Position numbers and translations under genes: made by a program. The notes under the pieces were generated by a model. It was given only the letters and a program-made list of their open reading frames with translations. It searched no databases and was not told where the DNA came from. Of a stretch of 64,000 bases of DNA, positions 20,274 through 30,389 are shown piece after piece. Source of the DNA: Limnanthes douglasii subsp. nivea (Eukaryota > Streptophyta > Magnoliopsida > Brassicales > Limnanthaceae); NCBI GenBank assembly GCA_036936605.1, contig JAUPFV010000001.1:246014925-246078924 (forward strand). The letters run 5' to 3'. The number at the start of each line of letters is the position of its first letter. Position 1 is the stretch's first letter.

Positions 20274-22939
20274 GGGCTGGACTCCCTTAGATGTTCCTAC
20301 TTCATCTTGTTTCTTCTTTGGATCTTTGGGTTCATCATTGGGGCTTTCTCCAGTCTATTCTTCCTCATCGGTGGTATCATCATAACCACTGGAATAGTTG
20401 TGCCTATCACCATCTACCATAGTATGGAATGGGAGATCTTTGTATTCAACATATTGTTATAGAGTACCAAGCGTCCTCTTCGGGAATGTTCGATGAAAAA
20501 GCAAGACCATGTCAGATTCGACTTCGACATACCTCTCTTCTTGGGAATCTATCACCTTGTTGGTGTATGCATCGATCTTATCCTGGATTGTCTTCTCCTG
20601 CTCCTTTATCAAATCCTCTTTCTCCTTGGTGACTTTAGACACAACATCTTCAAGAGAAGTCTTGTCACCAGACAGGGTTTGGATGACATTATCCTTGGCC
20701 TTCACCTCCTCCTTCGAAGCGGAGAGATCCTTCTCTAAGCCAGATCACTTGGTTTGGAGCTCTGTGTTAACCATCTCCGAAGTGGCTAGCCTGGTGGCCA
20801 AGTCTTCTTTCCCCTTCTTCAACTCCTCGAGCTATATCCTTAATTCCTTAACATTCTGATTGGCGTTAAGGAGGTCATTAGATAAGCTCTCTTTGTGTGC
20901 ATTGAGTGTGTTGATAAGGGTATATTGGATTCGTACTTGCCTCTCCAGGTTGAGCACCGGTTGAATGTTGCTCAGCAAGGATTGAGTCACCATGTCATTC
21001 TCCCTTGAAACAGAAAAAGACTTACAATTGAAGGTAACCGTGTTGGAGGAGCTTGGAGGAAGGTAGGGCTAGCAAAGTCGTCCTTCTCAAGATCATCAAA
21101 GTAGAGACCAATATTTGGAAGCCACTAATGTCCACTCCATCAATGTTCAAATCCCCTCTGGTACCCTCTCCGGAATGTAGACCACTTGGGATTCGCTCTG
21201 CCAATGTGGGGTCTGTTGGGTTGGTCGGAAAAAGAGACTCCGAAGGCCGACGAACGATTTCATCCCCGAGGAGATTTTATTCTTCTTGGCTGCCCTATCT
21301 TCGTCATCCGCTTCCCGTTTTCGATCCTTCTTAGGAGCCTTTGGAAGATTTGGAGGTCCACCGGCCTCCTTGATACTCTCATCTTCAACCACCTGAAGTA
21401 GAGTAGCATTGATTCCCCCTTGGCCCTGCACTTCCTGACTTGCTGGGACGATCTCCTCACCACCACCTTGAGCAACCTCAGTTGCAACTTTTTTCTTCTT
21501 ACCCTTCTTTACCTTCATCTTACTTGGGGCTTTTGCTCTGGCAGGCAAAGCCAGATTTCCATCCTCCTCCTCTGTTCTCTGGAGGATGACAGCCGGAGGA
21601 GGTAGAGTGGCCAGCTCCTCCCAAGTAAGGTCCCTCCGGCCTGTTGTGTTCCAGAGGTGGGACCTCACTAAATTGTTGGTAGTGAAGCAATTGTGGAAAT
21701 GATTTCCCCATTTGTCAGCAACTAAAGCATTCAGCTTGGCACATGTGGTATGCACCTCCTCCACATAGTCGGAGAACTCCTTCGGTAGCACTACCCAAAG
21801 AAAAAGAAGAGCATTTCAGAAACAGATTTTTTATAAGGAAAGAAAGACAAGCATGATTAAATATTTACCTGAGCTTTTCCATCTGCTGGTGAGCATGCTA
21901 GGGTTGACACCAGCCTTGATTTTCTTCCCGTTTTCCCAGGCCCCGCTAATAAATAGAAATTAGATCTTCCAATCCTTCTCTGATTCGAGCAAATCATCTA
22001 CCACCTTAAATTTATCTCCCATGTTGTAGTGGTAGAAAGGGATGATGTGGTTCTTGCAGAGGATGGCCTCAGCAGCGAACTCCTCCATTGGAAGCGGTAT
22101 TGCGGAGAATCTAGAGGCCATGATGTAGGCCATAAGAGTGTACCAAACATTAGGACTCAGTTGGCTTGGACAGAGCTTTATCAGATGAAAGTATCTGACA
22201 ATCTCTGGGTCTAAGGGAAATCTGAGCCCCCAGTTAAACAACTCTGTATAAATGACTATCTCGCTAAGCTTACAGTCCATTAGGGTCTCCGAGTGACCGG
22301 TATCCTCACCTTGACAGACTCATGGATCCTTCACTTTGTCCGGATCCGGCATAACTCAACAGTGTGAGTGTAGACATAGTTGATGTTCTGCATGGCCAGC
22401 AGATACTTCACATTCACCTTGTGGAAGCAGGGTCCCACTTTGCCTTCCAGGCACTCCGGCAGGTCCGGATGTTACAAACACGGTTTCTCTTTACCCTTGA
22501 CTTTTTTATCAGTGGCAGCATCCCCTGTCTGTCCGGAGACGTCAGTCTCAAATGAAGCATCTTCTATACTGTCCTCCATCACCTCTTCCATCACCGTGGA
22601 AGGTTTGTCAGTTGTTGTTGGTGGGGGAGTACTGGTGGCAGGCTCAGTAAGTAGTCCGTACGGTTGAGCATCACCCTCTCTTAAGGGTCTGGTGTCCGGC
22701 TGGGGCTCTGTACCGGATGGCTCATTTCGAGAGCTAATTCCAGTGTCCTCCCGACCAAAGGATTTATCCTTTGGGACTGTGATAGATGCCCCTAATTCTG
22801 TAGCTTTGTCCTTGGTCCCAGACTTATAAGGCCCTGATTTTCGGGACTTAGATTGTGAAACAACAGCTTGACCCTTTACTAAACGGCCTGTCCGGCGAAG
22901 GGTAACCTTTTCTGGGGATTTCTCAGCATCTGACCCCAT
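20274..22939 (-). pseudogene. Antisense gene of Tat element B (PF04195-like domain and coiled coil)
   Basis: Opposite strand to gag-pol, between pol and the 3' LTR. It starts MGSDAEKSPEKVTLRRTGR at 22939, with a Ser/Thr/Pro-rich N region. The conserved domain follows at about 22350-21869: FNWGLRFPLDPEIVRYF, LCPSQLSPNVWYTLMAY, KDWKI..LFISGAW and RWKSS. A GT-AG intron, 21868 down to 21791 (78 nt), joins WKSS in frame to VLPKEFSDYVEEV. The second exon has a lysine-rich patch (PSKMKVKKGKKKKVAT), and a coiled coil at 20700-20480 (TSLEDVVSKVTKEKEDLIKE). The end is acidic, with a stop at about 20276. Stops at 22472, 22340 and near 21000 show decay. Homologous to 2445-4945 and to the remnant at 50.8 kb. 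Role unknown. Confidence 0.65.
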
Positions 22940-23529
22940 AGCTATAAATGGAGAGGGTCTCCTTGTGCTTGATACGGATTTTCCCGTTCAACAGAGGGCT
23001 GTGACTCTTGAACTGAGGTGCCTGATGGAATAGGCGAAAGGCTTGGTTGAAACAAATGCCTCGGTTTGGAACTTCTAGCAGAAGAGGAACCTCGATCAGC
23101 TTCTGAAGACGGTGTTTATGGGCTTATCATTTGGGGAAACTAGACGACCCGCAGCAATACGTCTCTCTCGCTCAACCCTTTGTGGTTTTTCTAACTCCGA
23201 AAGGCAAAAAGAGTTACCAAATACCTAGGAGAAAACGAAAAGGCAAAAGTAATGATTGAAGGTGGCTCTGCCGTCATAGATATTAAATGAAGAGGTTGCT
23301 TTTTGGGATTAGTGGGAGTGGCGTTCTAAGAGGAAAACGGATGGTGAGGAAAATCAAAAGGTGACACGTGTCCTACGATCCATAGCAAAACTTTTGAACT
23401 TCTGAGAAGTATTCAGTCCAGATAAATCCTGAGCTAAACACTTAAACAGTCTGGAGAATGTTACTAGTGTCTAAGAAGATTTTTTAGGTCCTGCCAAAGG
23501 CCTTCGACAAAACCTAAAAAAGGGGCTAC
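22940..23529. other. Leader region of antisense gene and polypurine tract of element B
   Basis: From the antisense ATG to the 3' LTR. It may include the antisense promoter. Near 23340-23350 the sequence has GACACGTGTC, a G-box-like palindrome. The polypurine tract AAAAAAGGGGCTAC ends at 23529, directly before the 3' LTR. Confidence 0.5.
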
Positions 23530-23906
23530 TGATGAGTCTGGAAAAAAATTCCACTCACTGTAGAAATCGGACAGGGGCGATCCGGACAATAATCACCCAC
23601 TGAACCATCCGGACAAGATAAAAGTATTAAAACACTAAACACGTTTTGACTAAGCTAGTTACTAATCTGCTTAATAAACTAATGGGTTTTTGAACTCGAC
23701 CCGATTTCATAAGTTTGACCTGAAAGCCCATATGGAGCATAATTAAAAGTATAAATACCCAACCACTTTCATTAACGAGGGTAATGGACATTTAATACAA
23801 CAAGGCAGCTTAAATCTCTCACTACAAAACACTTAAACATTTAATACCCTTAAAACACCACAAAACATCTGACAAAATTACCCTTAGTCGAAAATAATCC
23901 ACACCA
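23530..23906 (+). repeat. 3' LTR of Tat element B
   Basis: 377 bp, TGATGAGTC to CCACACCA, partner of 13982-14358. Followed at once by the second AACAA target duplication (23907-23911). Confidence 0.95.
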
Positions 23907-24275
23907 AACAATACTCTAGTTACTATTACAGATGTACGAGGTCGGTTAATTTCTTTGTCTTCTGCTGGTACTTGTGGATTCAAGGATACAAAAAGAGGGA
24001 CACCTTTTGTCGCTCAAACTGCAGCAGGAAATGTTATTCGAGTAGTAGTGGATCAAGGTATGAAACGAGCCGAAGTCATGATAAAAGGCCCTGGACTCGG
24101 AAAATATGGAGCATTACGAGCTATTCGTAGAAGCGGTATACTTTTAAGTTTCATACAGGATGTAAATAATATACCACATAATGGTTGTAGACCTCTTAAA
24201 AAAGACGTGTATAGAAATAGAACTAAAGGATGAAAAAATTTCAAGAGAAATAAATGATTCAATGATCTGATCAAA
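23907..24275 (+). pseudogene. rps11: Plastid rps11 fragment, 3' part, and rps11-rpoA spacer (NUPT)
   Basis: Continues S11 from 13981: [64 protein letters not shown]. The normal end is KKRRV and a stop; here one base is missing in the A run near 24200. The frame therefore skips the ancestral TAG at 24212-24214 and reads on to TGA at 24231. Sequence after this to about 24275 looks like the plastid rps11-rpoA spacer. Confidence 0.92.
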
Positions 24276-24543
24276 TAATATTACTACCTGAATCTTCTTC
24301 GATAAGGGTACGAAAAAATAGTCTCATTGGAGTAGATACACAAATAGTTTTAAATACAAAAAGCCAAGTAGACGGGTTGGTACGACTGGAAAGAATTTTA
24401 TTTTTTTGAATTTAAAATATTTTCTAGAGAGATATACTTTCTGGGAAACACAGACAAGATATCCCGACACAGTGGCATCTTGATACCGTGAGGAAGAGAA
24501 AAAAGAAACTCTAAGGAATTAAAAAACTGAAAAATTTGATCAT
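24276..24543 (+). pseudogene. rpoC2: Plastid rpoC2 fragment (NUPT)
   Basis: Plus-strand reading with frameshifts gives [24 protein letters not shown], then [18 protein letters not shown] and RHSGILIP. This matches the beta-double-prime subunit of plastid-encoded RNA polymerase (GVDTRI...GGLVRVER...[17 protein letters not shown]). In plastid genomes rpoC2 and rps11 are normally far apart, so this join at about 24276 is a rearrangement. It ends at the Reina gag junction near 24543. Confidence 0.82.
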
Positions 24544-24544
24544 C

Positions 24545-24869
24545 CCTGTGTTGGATCACCCCCTTGAAACTTAGAAAAATCTAATTTGACGTTGTGATGA
24601 GGTAGTTGGTTAACTGGTGGTGGTATATGGTCGGCGTGCTTGCTGGTGATATTGGCTTGTTCAAGGATTTGGTGTCTGTTGTTTCGCGACACAGGAACAC
24701 TTTCACGTTGGCTCTGGACGGAATATGCCAATTGTTGAATCATACTTTGAAGGTGGGTAAGCTTGTGAGACATGTATGTGTTGATTTTCTGAAACTCATC
24801 CTGAAGGTCTCGCATACTCCGTTCCAGACTATCAAGCCTTTCTTTATTCGTCATGTAAGTGAAGAACAA
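24545..24869 (-). pseudogene. gag N-terminal part of Reina-like element
   Basis: The minus strand reads TNKERLDSLERSMRDLQDEF (coiled coil), then HNVKLDFSKFQGGDPTQG, the usual start of the chromovirus capsid domain (KLDFPKFxGxDPTxW). The reading stops at the plastid-DNA junction. The next visible gag residues are ASYHLEN at 13890, so about 35 residues were lost at the insertion. Confidence 0.85.
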
Positions 24870-24883
24870 ATAGGTTCAAATGG

Positions 24884-24897
24884 GGCTCTGATACCAA
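24884..24897 (-). promoter_or_regulatory. Primer-binding site of Reina-like element
   Basis: The minus strand reads TTGGTATCAGAGCC directly inside the 5' LTR. This is the classic site for initiator methionine tRNA and confirms the minus orientation. Confidence 0.9.
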
Positions 24898-24898
24898 T

Positions 24899-25109
24899 TG
24901 ATACCTCAATGGTATTAGAAGGAACAAAGATTTTGTTTTATTGGTAGTTCGAACTACCTAGTTTAGTATTTTCATTGATAATAAATTGAAGCATACATAA
25001 CCTCCGGCAACCTCCGTTATCTTCCTACAATACAAGGAAATAGGAATAGAAATAGACTAATAAGCTAACACGTTTGCTGTTTTACTAAGTTTGATGAACC
25101 ACTGTATCA
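24899..25109 (-). repeat. 5' LTR of Reina-like chromovirus
   Basis: 211 bp, TGATACCTC to CTGTATCA, partner of 9701-9911. Followed by target duplication AAGAT at 25110-25114. Confidence 0.9.
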
Positions 25110-25114
25110 AAGAT

Positions 25115-25560
25115 CCTAAAAGAACTGAACTTTTATTTAAATTTAATAAAAATGAGATTCACAAACATCAAATTAAAAACTAAAAATATTAAAATTACAA
25201 AATAACTTAAGAAATTATTTATTCATATAACCAAAAGGAGCATGTCCAAGACGTCGATGCCATAACTATATGTGAGATTTTTTATTGTTCAGAACTTTTA
25301 ATCTTCAAAACTTGTTACAAATATTTAGAACTCTTTCACACCAAGTTTAAGATATATAGTTATCCTCTTCTAAGAGTATTCATTTGGATGTCTTTAAATA
25401 CATATATTTTATGCCAAAAAATGACAACAAAATATAAATTAGTGGTTATTTAAGAAACAAACAATAAAATTCAGAAAAGATAACAAAAACATAATCTAAA
25501 TTTAAGATGTTAGTGAGAGATATAATTGAAGTATTATCGGTATTAGAAACGAAAGTTTGG
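25115..25560 (-). pseudogene. Ty1/copia protease end and pre-integrase fragment
   Basis: Minus-strand reading with stops: ILNLDYVFVIFSEFYCLF and VFKDIQMNTL (the FNLLSVSKL...FFPSYCVFQDL region). RRLGHAPFGYMNKLFLKLF follows, the GAG pre-integrase motif LWHxRLGHPSFxYLxxLFPSL. The chain continues at 9695 on the far side of the Reina insertion. Upstream protease and gag are not visible. Confidence 0.6.
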
Positions 25561-25842
25561 GAAAAATATTTATGAGATGAAACTTGTTTTAAAATTAAAT
25601 ATCATATGATATGTAACACCATAATTAATTATACATGTAATATTAAAAACATATGTAATGTTTTGACACTTACGAGCATTATTTGTTGCTAATATCAATT
25701 TTTTCATTATTTTCGATTGCAACAATAAATGTTTTATTATAATTATTTTTTTTAAATAAAAAATATGATACCAATACGTTAATAGAAAAGAAACTAATCG
25801 TTTTTTTTATTAAAATTCATTATACATAAAAAAAAATTACAT
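25561..25842. other. AT-rich stretch, no gene seen
   Basis: Very AT-rich sequence between the copia remnant and the first ACTTTTAATG copy. No coding motif or clear repeat. Confidence 0.4.
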
Positions 25843-25843
25843 A

Positions 25844-25853
25844 ACTTTTAATG
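25844..25853. repeat. ACTTTTAATG, first copy
   Basis: 10-mer present at 25844, 27250 and 32286. The first two copies extend to the 12-mer AACTTTTAATGG. The spacing suggests target-site duplications of about 10 bp, the length made by Mutator-type transposases. Which pair belongs together is unclear. Confidence 0.4.
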
Positions 25854-25854
25854 G

Positions 25855-27248
25855 AGACTTACCAATAAAGAACAATTTAACAAACATATTACGAAGACCC
25901 AAAAAATTTAAAGAATTTTATACCTTAAATACTCTTCTATATAAAATATAGTAACAAACATATAATATCTTTTAAACCGTAACTCGGAAAAAGAGTCCGA
26001 GAATACCATTGGTTCTGTTTTTTTAAGACAAACAAAAATAGTACCATTCATGATATGTTTGGAAGGTTTTAAAAAAATTATATTTCACACACGTTTCTCA
26101 GTTATATGGTTTCACATCTATCAAAATAAAGAAGGTTTCGCATCTATCAAAACAAAGAGGTTTCTCATCTAGTAAAATAAAGAAGGTTTCGCATTTATCA
26201 AAATAAAGAAGGTTTCGCATCTATCAAAATAAAGAAGGTTTCGCATCTATCAATATAAAGAAGGTTTAGCATCTATCAAAATAAAGAAGGTTTCGCCTCT
26301 ATCAAAATAAAGAAGGTTTCGCATCTAGCACAACAAAATAAGTTTTGGATCTATCATAACGAAGAAGGTTTCGTATCTTCTTCGCAAAACCCTAAAAATT
26401 TTAAAACTTTAAAAGTTTATATCTTTTAAACAGTAACTCAAAAAAAATCTGAAAATACCGTTGGTTTTGTTTTTTTAAGACGAACAAACTAGTACCACTC
26501 ATGATATGTTATGAATTAAAAAACATTAGAACAAATAACGTTTCACATCTATCAAGAACGCGTTTTTTTGCATCTACTATTCCGGAAGGATGACACGTTT
26601 CGCAACTATCAGTAGGTACAGATCCAAATATTCCGCATCTACCACAAAATATGTTTTGCATCTACTAGTGAAGAAACATAAAGGTTTCACATCTCCTTCA
26701 CTGAAAACCCAGAACCTGTTACGCGACTGAAAATCCCAAAAACAAAAAATAAAACACTAAAATCAACGAAACACTAATACAATGCTACAAATAAACTACA
26801 TTACCATAATTCAAACTCAAAACTAACAAAAAATTTGACTCGAAACACTACGAAAACGAACGAAAACAGATCTTAAAAAACATCGATTTCGAGCTCAAAT
26901 TCGAGTTTCAAACACACAAAACATTGAGTATCTTCGCATAATCAAGTAAAAACACAAATCAAAATCATATGAAAACAAAAGAAAAACAAAAAATCGAGTA
27001 AAATAATGAAAGAATCGCCCAATACAGAGTTGTTCTATTCACGAAGAGAGAGAGAGAATTTTTTTTGGGGAAAACGGTGAAGAATGGGTTTAAAAGACTT
27101 TTATATTATAGAGTATGGATATTTAGGGTATTAGTGGGTATTTAATAGTAAATATTTCACAAAAACATGTCTTTCTTGGATATATATGAAAATATGGGTC
27201 TTAAGTGGATAATACTTTGGATATTGGGTCTTAAATGGTACTTTACCC
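25855..27248. mobile_element. Putative non-autonomous element X with 26-bp array
   Basis: Segment between two copies of AACTTTTAATGG. Inside, a roughly 120-bp module (25965-26090 and again 26405-26530, about 75 to 80 percent alike) brackets the minisatellite at 26100-26390. The right part, 27010-27248, has a GAGAGAGAG tract then GT-rich tail GGTACTTTACCC. The right part of the next segment (32030-32285) has a similar layout. No protein-coding domain. Confidence 0.35.
26100..26390. repeat. 26-bp minisatellite, ATCTATCAAAATAAAG type
   Basis: About ten to eleven tandem units of about 26 bp with consensus AAGGTTTCGCATCTATCA followed by AAATAAAG. Variants occur at single positions (ATCTAGTA, CCTCTATC, ATCTAGCAC). 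Further degenerate GCATCTA(T/C)(C/T)A units run to 26690. Confidence 0.92.
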
Positions 27249-27249
27249 A

Positions 27250-27259
27250 ACTTTTAATG
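27250..27259. repeat. ACTTTTAATG, second copy
   Basis: Separates element X from element Y; part of AACTTTTAATGG at 27249-27260. Confidence 0.4.
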
Positions 27260-27339
27260 GTCAATTATTATCAATTCATTCATTTATGTTTATATATAAA
27301 CTTGTTTAATATAAAAAAGGATTTTTAATCAGTATACTT

Positions 27340-27770
27340 TCATACTTTCTTCTTCTCTTCAGAGTTTCATCGTTGACGGATCTGTCAGGCTCCATTAGTC
27401 TTTTACTGTCAAGTATCAGCCACTTTCCAGGAGCTTCAACGACGGACATCGAAAATACCAAAAATCCCAGAGGTTTCGGAGCCATTTTGGTTGTTACTAA
27501 GTGCGTCGATAGTCAGCATCCAACGGTATGCTTCAATGGTCGGCTCTTATCAGAATCGGTCTCCGTTTATCTATTACGGAGCGGAGATATCCTCAGACAA
27601 AAAAATCCGTATAAGAATGGATTAGTAAGTATGGATGGGTGGCTGCCCGAAAAGTCATGCGTTCATCTCCTTCTCTCAAAATCTGACTTCCATGGCTGCT
27701 CACAGATCTCTTCTTTTGGGTTGTTTGGCTCCTGTCCTCTTTTATCCCATTTGGTACGTTGAATTGAGTT
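27340..27770 (+). pseudogene. Coding-like captured fragment, unidentified
   Basis: The plus strand has an open reading (from 27373, 129 codons) with GC content and codon texture above the surroundings: PGASTTDIENTKNPRGFGAI and KCVDSQHPTVCFNGRLLSE. A preceding TATA-like AT tract and TCTTCTTCTCTTCAG at 27347-27362 could be an intron end. I do not recognise the protein. It probably comes from a host gene exon. Confidence 0.3.
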
Positions 27771-28254
27771 CTACATGTTGGATCTTCTTATTTTATTATC
27801 TGTTTAATTTAAAGTCTTAAAGTTTCATCATTTTTGTATAGTTTTAATATTAATTTTAATGAAGATTTTAATGTTTTCTCTTTTTCCAAAAACATTAACT
27901 TTAAATTTAACCGAAATTTTAAAATAAAAATCACTTTATTATAATAGCTATCATTAATTACTATTTTCATTTAATGGATTTTTATTTAATTAATTATTTT
28001 ACATGTCCATTAATTTTACCTTGTGAGTGTTCGAATAGCAATGGTATTGATCTTTTTACTTGCCTTCGTAAAAAAGTCCTAAGAAAACTCTCATCACGAG
28101 CATTAGGATTTCATCTTACGATGAATATGATCCTTTTGAGATCGTTCAAGAATTGGACATTAGTTTTCACCCAACTTCCTTGAAAGTGATTTTCCCGTCA
28201 ACGTTGGAACAATCACAAGCACTTTGATGTTCAAAAAATGATAATTCTGTTGCA

Positions 28255-28532
28255 GATTCGTTATGCGGAGCATCTTCCATCTGTCCTGAAGAATATAAGC
28301 TGTACCTTTCCAGGAGGGAAGAAAGTTGGTGTTGTTGGAAGGACAGGGAGTGGAAAATCAACTCTGATACAGGCCTTATTCAGAATTGTAGAGCCGAGGG
28401 AAGGAACCATCACAATTGACGACGTCGACATTTCCACAATAGGACTGCATGACTTACGAATGCGCCTTGGCATTATTCCACAAGACCCAACAATGTTCGA
28501 GGGAACAATCAGATTTAACTTGGATCCACTAG
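28255..28532 (+). pseudogene. ABCC (MRP-type) transporter NBD2 exon fragment
   Basis: Reads [20 protein letters not shown], then Walker [49 protein letters not shown] and TIRFNLDPL. This is the second nucleotide-binding domain of a plant ABCC transporter (vacuolar glutathione-conjugate type pumps). It starts after TGTTGCAG, a normal 3' splice site, and stops after NLDPL where the sequence changes. The signature motif and Walker B are absent. No stop lies inside, so the capture is recent or selected. No other exon of the gene is present in the window. Confidence 0.85.
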
Positions 28533-28690
28533 CACTGCTAATATCCCGAGCGGTAGGAGTCATCCGGGACAGTATGGAGGAAATGGGGATATAAATAGGG
28601 TATCTGACAGCGGAGGTAATGGAAGCAGTGTTGTTTCTTCGGGAAGATATGGAAGTTTTCCTAGGCAGCCGGTTGGTGGCTTCTGAAGTT
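28533..28690 (+). pseudogene. Captured Gly/Ser-rich C terminus
   Basis: In a different frame from the ABCC piece the plus strand reads [20 protein letters not shown], then SDSGGNGSSVVSSGRYGSFP and RQPVGGF, followed by TGA at 28684. The composition resembles the low-complexity tail of plant RNA-binding or DEAD-box proteins. The source gene is not recognised. It is fused directly to the ABCC fragment at about 28532. Confidence 0.45.
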
Positions 28691-28813
28691 TTTGGTGCCA
28701 TTAGTCGTTTGATTGTTTAATTTTGTAGGTTCTAATGCTATGCTTCTTTATAACTCTTTTGCAAGTTTGCTTCTCTTATTGGTATGGTTCAAGTTTTTGA
28801 AAATCATGTAATT

Positions 28814-29100
28814 CAGATGTATACTCCAGGATCTATCAATGTTATATATCGTGTCTATCAGACTATTGTTCACGTATCTAGCAGTGTCAATATATCGTAT
28901 CTATCAGATGTATACTCCAGGATCTATCAATGTTATATATCGTGTCTATCAGACTATTGTTCACGTATCTAGCAATGTCAATATATCGTATCTATCAGAT
29001 TTATACTCAAATATCTATTAATGCAGATGTTCCGTATCTATCAGATTTATACTCAAGTATCTATCAATGCAGATGTTTCGTGTCAATATATTAGTATGCT
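28814..29100. repeat. 91-bp tandem repeat of four ATCTATCA subunits
   Basis: A 91-bp unit beginning CAGATGTATACTCCAGGATC is repeated almost exactly at 28814 and 28905, then decays through 29100. Each unit consists of four 22-23-bp subunits containing (A)TCTA(T/G)CA. Isolated ATCTAGCA units continue to 29265. Confidence 0.9.
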
Positions 29101-29265
29101 CCTGTTAGGGTATTAGAGACTAGCAATGTCTTCCTTCATATCTAGCAATGTCTATAACATTGTATATGTTTTGAGTTGATGCTGCATCTGTCTAGCAATG
29201 TGTCTCTTCATATCTAGCACGGTGTTCTTCATATCTAGCAACGTGTTCTTCATATCTATCAGAGT

Positions 29266-30380
29266 TAATAAAATCAACATCCTCCAAAGATAAACCGCAG
29301 TAATGAAGTAAATGCATCATCTGCTCCATGACGATGCTCACATGCGAGACATTTTGAATTGAAATCCGCAACAAGAACAAAAGAACTATTAGCTACATGG
29401 AGTATATGCATCGAAGGCATTGTCTACAGCCCGAGTAAACGAAAACCTAGAGCTTCGACGCGATAAATGAAATAAGCTCCATGAATGTTCTATCTAGGCA
29501 TCAAAAGTTCCTGGTGCCTTTGTCTGTTGTCATTGCGATATAAATAGCATTCTAGGTGTTCGAGTAAGCCTCAAAGAGAAATGCTTTGCATCATAACATG
29601 CTCATACGCATTTACTCCATATATTTTTGTCTTATAAAGTTATTTATGTCTATGAAGCAGTTTCTCCATTTAACCTTTTAAGCGTTTTTCAGACTCTTAA
29701 TTAGATTAATCGACATGTTTCCAAGCAACTATATTGAAATATATAGAGAGTTCAGTTTCCATTTTGCAATCCGAACTGATATCAAAGAGAATTCAGGTCT
29801 TGTTTTTAGTGATTTATTCCGCAACTAAAAAATATATTTGACTCTTTGTTGATCAAAGACTGCATCTGGTATATTCCTTATTTCATTTATCATGACTTTA
29901 AAAAGAATACTACTTCGTATATTTTGTGTGATTGATTATAGAGTAAGTCATTCTTTTCAAGATGTTTGGAGATTCTTTACTCCTACTTTGCAGTCTTAAA
30001 GATGTCAGGCCGTCCCTAGGATAAAACCATTAGCTCCATGACAGTTTTCACGCGATCTGTATCTTTCACTCCATGTAAACAAACCTAGAGCTTCGACAGC
30101 AGTTAAGACATTGCGCACATAAGTCTACTTAAAATTGTTTCACACATCTGACCTTCTAAGTACACTTTCCGGGTTAAAACTACATCACCAATTCACTATC
30201 AGATTGACTGAGTGTATTAAAACTACATCACCTTATAGTTAGTTAACTATCATACTTTAGTAATTCCATTTTGTTGAGCAGGAAGTATGATTAAGTTAGA
30301 TAAGGATGGGTGTATTAAACAATTATTCGGAACTTATTAGTAAACTTTGGTGTGACCAGCAATGTGTGTTCAAGATACGT
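29266..30380. other. Internal sequence of element Y, no gene seen
   Basis: About 1.1 kb without a recognisable domain. AAACCTAGAGCTTCGAC occurs twice (29446 and 30080), pointing to an old internal duplication. The short minus ORF 29192-29380 has no family I know. Confidence 0.35.
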
Positions 30381-30389
30381 TTCGTAGCC

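Noticed and set aside
26100..26690. CRISPR-like array
   Set aside because: Regular short units, but repeats and spacers both diverge together in a plant nuclear context; it is a minisatellite.
28261..28701. Minus-strand ORF of 146 codons
   Set aside because: Shadow of the ABCC exon, whose Walker A and Q-loop lie on the plus strand.
28784..29021. Repeat proteins with YRVYQTIVHVSS
   Set aside because: Translations of the 91-bp tandem repeat, no support as genes.
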